Positions 5,008-9,344 of a stretch of 9,344 nucleotides of DNA are shown in pieces (the stretch's first letter is position 1; each line of letters begins with the position of its first letter). Origin of the DNA: an uncultured Plesiomonas sp. (GTDB lineage: Bacteria > Pseudomonadota > Gammaproteobacteria > Enterobacterales > CAMTGL01); the NCBI GenBank assembly GCA_947071955.1, contig CAMTGL010000073.1, forward strand, positions 1-9,344, read 5' to 3'. Position numbers and translations under genes: made by a program. Under the pieces are notes generated by a model. The model ran no database searches and was not told where the DNA came from. It saw only the letters and a list, made by a program, of their open reading frames with translations.

Positions 5008-7590
5008 TTATGCCCCCACTTTTTTACCTGCAGGTTTTTTGGCGCGGCTAGCCCCTTTACCTTGTGTTTGATGACCACTATTGCTGTGGTTATGGGCACT
5101 TTTCCCGCTATTTCCTGCTACACGCTTATCTGCACGTTTTTGTCCTGATGGAGCATGTGCTGATTGTGTATGCGTAGATGCCGTTGATTGAGCTGCCGCT
5201 TGTTCTGCGGCACGTCGCCCTTGACGGTTGGTTGGTTTTGCACGAGACGCAGCCGGAGTACCGGTTTTAGCCTGCTCTTTATGTGTGCTTTTACCCTGAA
5301 TATTGTTTGTCGGTGCTTTTTTACCGTTAGGTTTCACCGGCTGGGTGTTTGCTGCAGTACCCGTGGCACTGTGCCCCTGTGTTTTTGCGCGCGGAGTCTG
5401 CGGTTTTCCTGTGCGCCCGGCCTCTTTTTGCTGACCGTTACCACGTTGATGGGAAATATCACTGTGTTTGGTCAGCGCAGCTCGTGTGCCTTTTTTCATA
5501 CTATCAGCATGCTGAATTTCGCGCGCCGAGGCCGGTGGGATCAGGTGTTGAGGGCCTGTACCTATCAGGCGCATTAGCCCCATATCACGTAACGCCTGAC
5601 GGATCATTGGCCAGCCGGCCTGATCATGATAACGCAGCAAGGCTTTATGTAGACGGCGCTGACGCTCTCCACGTGCAACAACAATATCCTCACTCTTGTA
5701 ATCAACCTTACCCAGTGGGTTTTTACCGGAGTGATACATCGTAGTGGCATTAGCCAGCGGTGATGGATAGAAATTTTGCACCTGATCAAGCCGGAACTTG
5801 TTCTTTTTCAGCCACAACGCCAGATTGACCATATCTTCATCGCGCGTGCCTGGGTGTGCCGAGATAAAATATGGGATCAGATATTGCTCTTTTCCAGCCT
5901 CTTTCGAGTACTGTTCGAACAGCTCTTTAAAGCGATAATAAGAGCCCATACCCGGTTTCATCATCTTAGAAAGCGGGCCTTCCTCGGTGTGTTCTGGTGC
6001 AATTTTTAGGTAGCCGCCCACATGGTATTTGGCCAGTTCTTTGACGTAACGCGGATCTTCTACCGCCAGATCATAGCGTACACCCGATGCGATCAGGATC
6101 TTTTTGATCCCCTTGAGATCACGTGCCCGACGATAGAGATTAATGGTCGGCTCATGGTTGGTATCCATATGCTGACAAATATCAGGGTAGACGCAAGAGG
6201 CGCGGCGGCAGGTCTGCTCGGCACGCGGGCTTTGACAGCGCAGCATATACATATTCGCTGTCGGGCCGCCCAAGTCAGAGATAACACCGGTAAAGCCCGG
6301 CACTTTATCTCTGATCTCTTCAATTTCAGAGATAATAGAGTCTTCTGAGCGGCTTTGAATAATTCGGCCTTCGTGTTCGGTAATCGAACAGAATGAGCAG
6401 CCACCATAGCAACCACGCATGATATTGATTGAGAAACGGATCATGTCGTAGGCAGGTATTTTAGCTTTGCCATATGAAGGGTGCGGAATGCGTTGGTAAG
6501 GTAAACCAAAGACACCGTCCATCTCTTCGGTTGTCAGTGGAATAGCCGGTGGATTGATCCATACATAGCGGTCAGCATGCTTTTGCATCAGCGCACGGGC
6601 ACAACCTGGGTTGGTTTCATGATGCAAAATACGTGATGTATGCGCATACAGCACTTTATCATTTTTTACTTTTTCATAGGAAGGCAGCAAAATATAGGTC
6701 TTTTCCCACGGCTTCGGGCGTGGGGGCTGCACGACAATGGCTTTTGCGGCGTTCTGTTTTTCTGCATTTGCTTTTGCGGTATCAGCGTTTGCTGCATCAG
6801 CGTCGGTTGCACACGGGGCATCTTCCATATACGGATTAGGGATAGGATCAATGTGGCCCGGTTGATCAATACGGGTTGAATCAACCCCTTTCCAGTCAAA
6901 CAACGCCTCTTTACGCATCACCGCAGAGCCGCGAATATCTTGCATATTTTCGACTGTTTCACCGGCAGCAAAGCGGTGGGCAATTTCAATAAGTGGGCGT
7001 TCAGCGTTACCATAAATCAGAATATCGGCTTTCGAATCAACCAGTACTGAGCGGCGAACATTGTCTGACCAGTAATCATAATGTGCGATACGGCGTAAAC
7101 TGGCTTCAATTCCGCCAATCACGACAGGGGCTTCTTTGTAGGCCTCTTTACAGCGCTGGGTGTACACTAAAACAGCACGGTCGGGGCGTTTTCCGCCTAC
7201 ATTATCGGGGGTGTAGGCATCGTCGTGACGCAATTTGCGATCGGCGGTATAACGGTTGATCATAGAATCCATATTGCCGGCAGTGACACCGTAAAACAGA
7301 TTCGGTTTGCCCAACTTCATGAAGTCATTTTTATTTGTCCAGTCGGGCTGTGCAATAATACCGACACGGAAACCTTGAGCCTCCAGCATACGGCCAATAA
7401 TGGCCATACCGAAACTCGGGTGGTCGACATAGGCATCACCAGTCACGATAATAATGTCACAGCTATCCCAGCCTAGTTGATCCATCTCCGCACGGGACAT
7501 GGGCAGGAAAGGGGCTGTGCCATAACATTCTGCCCAGTAACGTGGGTAAGAAAAGAGGCTGCGCTCCGGCTGGATCAGGCTTGTACTCAT
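5008..7590 (-). CDS. ygiQ: YgiQ-family radical SAM protein with a long basic tail
   Basis: This is an 860-residue member of the YgiQ (UPF0313) radical-SAM family; its reaction is not established. The N-terminal radical-SAM-associated domain (about 10-290) includes WDSCDIIIVTGDAYVDHPSFG (41-61, here quoted in part: DAYVDHPSFG), resembling a Rossmann/B12-binding-like fold. The radical SAM core begins at RGCYGGCSFCSITEHEGR, whose CxxxCxxC (Cys394, 398, 401) should hold the SAM-bound 4Fe-4S cluster. ISDLGGPTANMYMLRC follows, with four more cysteines at 452, 461, 466 and 472. The DUF3362-type C-terminal region contains YFISAHPGTRDEDM and DQVQNFYPSPLA. From about residue 700 on, a low-complexity Lys/Arg/Ala/Gly/Thr/Gln/His tail runs to the end; with an Ala-rich insert near 261-285 it makes the protein longer than E. 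coli YgiQ (about 740 by recollection). A GGAG site lies about 11 bases before the ATG, and the N-terminus fits the family. Confidence 0.96.
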   Translation of the reverse strand: MSTSLIQPERSLFSYPRYWAECYGTAPFLPMSRAEMDQLGWDSCDIIIVTGDAYVDHPSFGMAIIGRMLEAQGFRVGIIAQPDWTNKNDFMKLGKPNLFYGVTAGNMDSMINRYTADRKLRHDDAYTPDNVGGKRPDRAVLVYTQRCKEAYKEAPVVIGGIEASLRRIAHYDYWSDNVRRSVLVDSKADILIYGNAERPLIEIAHRFAAGETVENMQDIRGSAVMRKEALFDWKGVDSTRIDQPGHIDPIPNPYMEDAPCATDADAANADTAKANAEKQNAAKAIVVQPPRPKPWEKTYILLPSYEKVKNDKVLYAHTSRILHHETNPGCARALMQKHADRYVWINPPAIPLTTEEMDGVFGLPYQRIPHPSYGKAKIPAYDMIRFSINIMRGCYGGCSFCSITEHEGRIIQSRSEDSIISEIEEIRDKVPGFTGVISDLGGPTANMYMLRCQSPRAEQTCRRASCVYPDICQHMDTNHEPTINLYRRARDLKGIKKILIASGVRYDLAVEDPRYVKELAKYHVGGYLKIAPEHTEEGPLSKMMKPGMGSYYRFKELFEQYSKEAGKEQYLIPYFISAHPGTRDEDMVNLALWLKKNKFRLDQVQNFYPSPLANATTMYHSGKNPLGKVDYKSEDIVVARGERQRRLHKALLRYHDQAGWPMIRQALRDMGLMRLIGTGPQHLIPPASAREIQHADSMKKGTRAALTKHSDISHQRGNGQQKEAGRTGKPQTPRAKTQGHSATGTAANTQPVKPNGKKAPTNNIQGKSTHKEQAKTGTPAASRAKPTNRQGRRAAEQAAAQSTASTHTQSAHAPSGQKRADKRVAGNSGKSAHNHSNSGHQTQGKGASRAKKPAGKKVGA
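6740..6779 (-). repeat. Short in-frame direct repeat in the YgiQ Ala-rich insert
   Basis: GCTTTTGCGG occurs at 6740-6749 and again at 6770-6779, exactly 30 bases (10 codons) apart. Both copies encode an AKA motif, within residues about 271-284 of YgiQ, a stretch rich in Ala, Asn, Asp and Lys. The spacing in whole codons suggests growth of a tolerant linker by slippage. Chance similarity of Ala/Lys codons is the alternative. Confidence 0.5.
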
Positions 7591-7635
7591 GTGGCTTATC
7601 GCTCCGGTTAGTCAACGGCGTACACAAAGCGCGCG

Positions 7636-7679
7636 ATTATACTCTTTCTATTCGTATCGTGCGAATAAGCTTTTATACT
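7636..7679. promoter_or_regulatory. Divergent ygiQ / ycgN promoter region with inverted repeat
   Basis: For ygiQ (- strand), a perfect -10 TATAAT (complement of 7636-7641) has TTCGCA as a candidate -35 (complement of 7660-7665), 18 bases apart. On the + strand, TATACT at 7674-7679 is a candidate -10 with TTCGTA (7651-7656) 17 bases upstream. The inverted repeat TATTCG (7649-7654) / CGAATA (7662-7667) overlaps both -35 elements. The ygiQ -10 is convincing; the ycgN promoter and any operator role are inferred. A transcript from the + candidate would have a leader of about 150 bases before ATG 7839. Confidence 0.5.
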
Positions 7680-7838
7680 GGGTGATATTAACGCGTGTAA
7701 AAAACACCTTTGGTGCGATCCTGATATGGCTGGCATCGTTTTTTTACGTGAGTGTAACGCTCTTTATTTTACGTTTTTGAAAACATTATGTGCCGCCGTT
7801 TTGGGGGTATGAACCTTTTAAGTGAAGTATTTAACACT

Positions 7839-8285
7839 ATGACTGAACACGCATTTTGGCAAACTAAAACCCTTGATCAAATGAGCGATAGCGAATGGGA
7901 AGCGCTGTGCGATGGCTGCGGGCAGTGCTGCTTACACAAGCTTATTGATGCCGATACCGATGAGCTGTACTACACCAACGTAGCCTGTGATCAGCTCGAT
8001 CTACAAAGTTGCCAGTGCCGTAACTATGAGAACCGATTTGAGTTTGAGCCTGATTGCATCAAACTGACCCGCGACAACATGCACAGTTTTGAGTGGCTGC
8101 CAGTAACATGTGCTTATCGTTTGATTGATGAAGGCAAACCTCTGCCACAGTGGCATCCACTGGTATCGGGTAATCGGGAAACCATGCATAAAGCCGGTGT
8201 TTCAGTACGTGATCAGTGTGTTTATGAAATTGATGTGGTTGACTGGGAAGAGCACATCATGAATAAGCCCAAACACGTACGATAA
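7839..8285 (+). CDS. ycgN: YcgN family (UPF0260, CxxCxxCC) protein
   Basis: This is a small cytoplasmic cysteine-rich protein of the YcgN/UPF0260 family (148 residues from this start, about 153 in E. coli). Its function is unknown, but the CxxCxxCC family (PF03692) is thought to bind a metal ion or Fe-S cluster. The signature CDGCGQCC gives Cys24, 27, 30 and 31. Further cysteines at 50, 58, 60, 73 and 91 lie in TNVACDQL, SCQCRNYENRFEFEPDCIKLT and WLPVTCAYRL. WHPLVSG and the C-terminal NKP segment are also family features. The start is uncertain. ATG 7839 gives MTEHAFWQTKTLDQMSD, which fits family N-termini best. ATG 7809 (10 residues longer) has GGGGG only one or two bases upstream, and ATG 7788 has no ribosome site. 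The gene is divergent from ygiQ. No convincing terminator follows before dusC. Confidence 0.93.
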   Translation: MTEHAFWQTKTLDQMSDSEWEALCDGCGQCCLHKLIDADTDELYYTNVACDQLDLQSCQCRNYENRFEFEPDCIKLTRDNMHSFEWLPVTCAYRLIDEGKPLPQWHPLVSGNRETMHKAGVSVRDQCVYEIDVVDWEEHIMNKPKHVR

Positions 8286-8335
8286 AATGGCATCAGTAAC
8301 ATAATAATCTGGGATAGGAATAATTTGGCCATGTG

Positions 8336-8359
8336 GGTAATTCAGTAATGGGAATTATC
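8336..8359 (+). other. AT-rich hairpin between ycgN and dusC
   Basis: GGTAATTC (8336-8343) pairs with GAATTATC (8352-8359) through 8 bp including one G-T wobble, around an 8-base loop. No T run follows directly; TTTTTT occurs 24 bases later (8384-8389) without a good stem in front. It may be part of the ycgN mRNA 3' end, but the evidence is weak. Confidence 0.3.
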
Positions 8360-8403
8360 AGGTGATGCAAAACACTGGCACTATTTTTTCCCATGCATGC
8401 TAG

Positions 8404-8430
8404 TTACTGCAGTTGAATGATCAACAGTAA
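8404..8430 (+). other. Hairpin about 40 bases upstream of dusC
   Basis: TTACT (8404-8408) + GTTGA (8412-8416) pairs with TCAAC (8421-8425) + AGTAA (8426-8430). This gives 10 bp with a 3-base bulge (GCA) and a 4-base loop. It ends in an A run rather than a T run, so it is not a + strand terminator. It could be an operator or a leader structure of dusC. A CATGCATG palindrome lies just upstream at 8392-8399. Confidence 0.35.
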
Positions 8431-8467
8431 AAAAGATGAAACATAACCAGTGTCAGAGTACCGTTTT

Positions 8468-9344
8468 ATGATGTTAAAGCCACACGATCAGTCTCAGGTA
8501 ACACCGGCAGCAATGGCGGTGGGGCGTGTTATTTTAGCGCCAATGGAAGGGGTGCTTGATCCGTTACTGCGTGATTTATTGACTCGAATCAATGCCTATG
8601 ATCTATGTGTGACTGAATTTGTACGCGTGGTTGATGCTCTTTTGCCTGAGCATCTGTTCTATCGCTTGTGCCCTGAATTACATCATGGTGGGCTTACGCC
8701 ATCAGGTACGCCGGTTCGGGTGCAACTGCTCGGCCAATCGCCCCAATGGTTGGCAGAGAATGCAGCCCGTGCGATTGCACTCGGTTCGCAAGGGGTCGAT
8801 TTAAATTGTGGTTGCCCTTCGAAGAAGGTTAACGGCAGTGACGGCGGAGCATCACTGCTCAAAGATCCTGACTTAATTTATCGTGCAGCCAAAGCCATGC
8901 GTGAAGCCGTGCCTAACGATATGCCGGTGACAGTAAAAGTTCGTTTAGGTTGGGATAGCACCGATCACAGCATGGAAATTGCCGATGCCGTACAGCAGGC
9001 GGGCGCAACGGAGATTGCGATTCATGGTCGGACAAAGGCTGATGGCTACAAGGCAGATAAAATTAACTGGCCGGCAATTGGTGTGTTGCGCCAGCGTTTG
9101 CATATTCCTGTGATTGCCAACGGTGAAATTACCGATTATGCCTCGGCACTGCGTTGTCGTGAACTTACCGGCTGTGCTGATTTGATGCTGGGCAGGGGGG
9201 CGCTGAATGTGCCAAATTTAGCGAATGTGGTGAAATATAACCATGCCCCACTAAGCTGGGCCGAGGTGGTTGAGTTGTTACTGGCTTACACGGCACTTGA
9301 GAAAAACGGAGATAAAGGTTTTTATCATTCGGCACGCATTAAGC
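8468..9344 (+). CDS. dusC: tRNA-dihydrouridine(16) synthase DusC (3' end outside window)
   Basis: DusC is an FMN-dependent enzyme that reduces uridine to dihydrouridine in the D-loop of tRNAs, at U16 in E. coli. The frame is open from ATG 8468 to the window edge (292 codons); the family is about 310-320 residues, so only the last few dozen are missing. Motifs seen are the FMN-binding RVILAPMEGVLDPLLRD, then CVTEFVRVV, then VDLNCGCPSKKVNG with the catalytic cysteine being the second Cys (116 from this start, equivalent to Cys98 of E. coli DusC). VKVRLGW (Lys157), IHGRTK (His186) and PVIANGEI plus LMLGRGAL (phosphate binding) follow. DusC rather than DusA/B is suggested by overall match, including LYHVARIK-like GFYHSARIK. 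The start is uncertain: E. coli begins near RVLLAPMEG, so ATG 8513 is an alternative. ATG 8468 has a weak GAG site 9 bases upstream. Confidence 0.95.
   Translation, partial: MMLKPHDQSQVTPAAMAVGRVILAPMEGVLDPLLRDLLTRINAYDLCVTEFVRVVDALLPEHLFYRLCPELHHGGLTPSGTPVRVQLLGQSPQWLAENAARAIALGSQGVDLNCGCPSKKVNGSDGGASLLKDPDLIYRAAKAMREAVPNDMPVTVKVRLGWDSTDHSMEIADAVQQAGATEIAIHGRTKADGYKADKINWPAIGVLRQRLHIPVIANGEITDYASALRCRELTGCADLMLGRGALNVPNLANVVKYNHAPLSWAEVVELLLAYTALEKNGDKGFYHSARIK

Noticed and set aside
5188..5744. Open + strand frames of about 130 codons opposite the ygiQ 3' region
   Set aside because: They are antisense to a clearly conserved coding region, have Cys/Phe/Arg-rich nonsense composition and no ribosome site; they reflect the biased codons of the low-complexity tail.
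6022..6416. About 107-codon frames on both strands in the middle of ygiQ
   Set aside because: They overlap the conserved radical SAM core in other frames; the ygiQ frame is intact, so these are shadows.
7698..7715. Terminator-like CACC-AAA-GGTG plus T run on the - strand upstream of ygiQ
   Set aside because: The stem is only 4 bp and no gene ends there on that strand; the ygiQ promoter lies downstream of it.
8361..8389. Possible terminator of ycgN ending in TTTTTT (8384-8389)
   Set aside because: Only a 4-bp stem (GGTG/CACT) precedes it, with 7 bases between the stem and the T run, so it is not a credible intrinsic terminator.
8619..8804. 61-codon + strand frame within dusC
   Set aside because: It lies inside the DusC coding frame, which is open to the window edge and carries all family motifs.
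1..9344. Mobile elements, CRISPR arrays, tRNA/rRNA genes, toxin-antitoxin or defence genes
   Set aside because: No spaced repeats, transposase-like or recombinase-like frames, cloverleaf sequences or defence-family motifs were seen; the window is ordinary core genome.

Overview
This window is a chromosomal core-genome segment of a gammaproteobacterium. I see no phage, plasmid, IS, CRISPR, rRNA or tRNA signal. Proteins match Escherichia coli counterparts closely throughout (MinE, MinD, MinC, YcgL, YcgM, YgiQ, YcgN, DusC). The order minE-minD-minC / ycgL / ycgM / ycgN is the order I recall from E. coli, but here three further genes sit between or beside them: an MltB-family lipoprotein, ygiQ and dusC. 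From this layout and moderate GC I would guess Aeromonadales (Aeromonas/Tolumonas-like). That is recollection, not a database match.

Layout. The left edge holds the 3' part of rnd (RNase D, + strand), ending in an intrinsic terminator whose hairpin runs into the last codons of the convergent minE. The minCDE operon lies on the - strand at about 0.70-2.50 kb. A 125-bp divergent control region separates minC from ycgL (+). Next on the + strand are the lytic transglycosylase lipoprotein gene, two tandem hairpins, and ycgM, which has a consensus Shine-Dalgarno. ycgM and ygiQ converge on a strong bidirectional terminator (about 4.91-4.96 kb). ygiQ, an unusually long radical-SAM gene, fills 5.01-7.59 kb on the - strand. 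A divergent promoter region with a short inverted repeat leads to ycgN (+). A 182-bp gap with two hairpins then precedes dusC, which runs off the right edge.

Function. The Min genes place the division septum, and the transglycosylase trims peptidoglycan in the same envelope. rnd (tRNA 3' trimming) and dusC (dihydrouridine in the tRNA D-loop) both act on tRNA. YcgM handles small keto acids. YcgL, YcgN and YgiQ are conserved proteins without a settled function; YcgN and YgiQ are cysteine-rich and probably metal or Fe-S proteins. I found no convincing new multi-gene system. The best leads are the long basic tail and second cysteine cluster of YgiQ, and two compact divergent promoter regions with palindromes.
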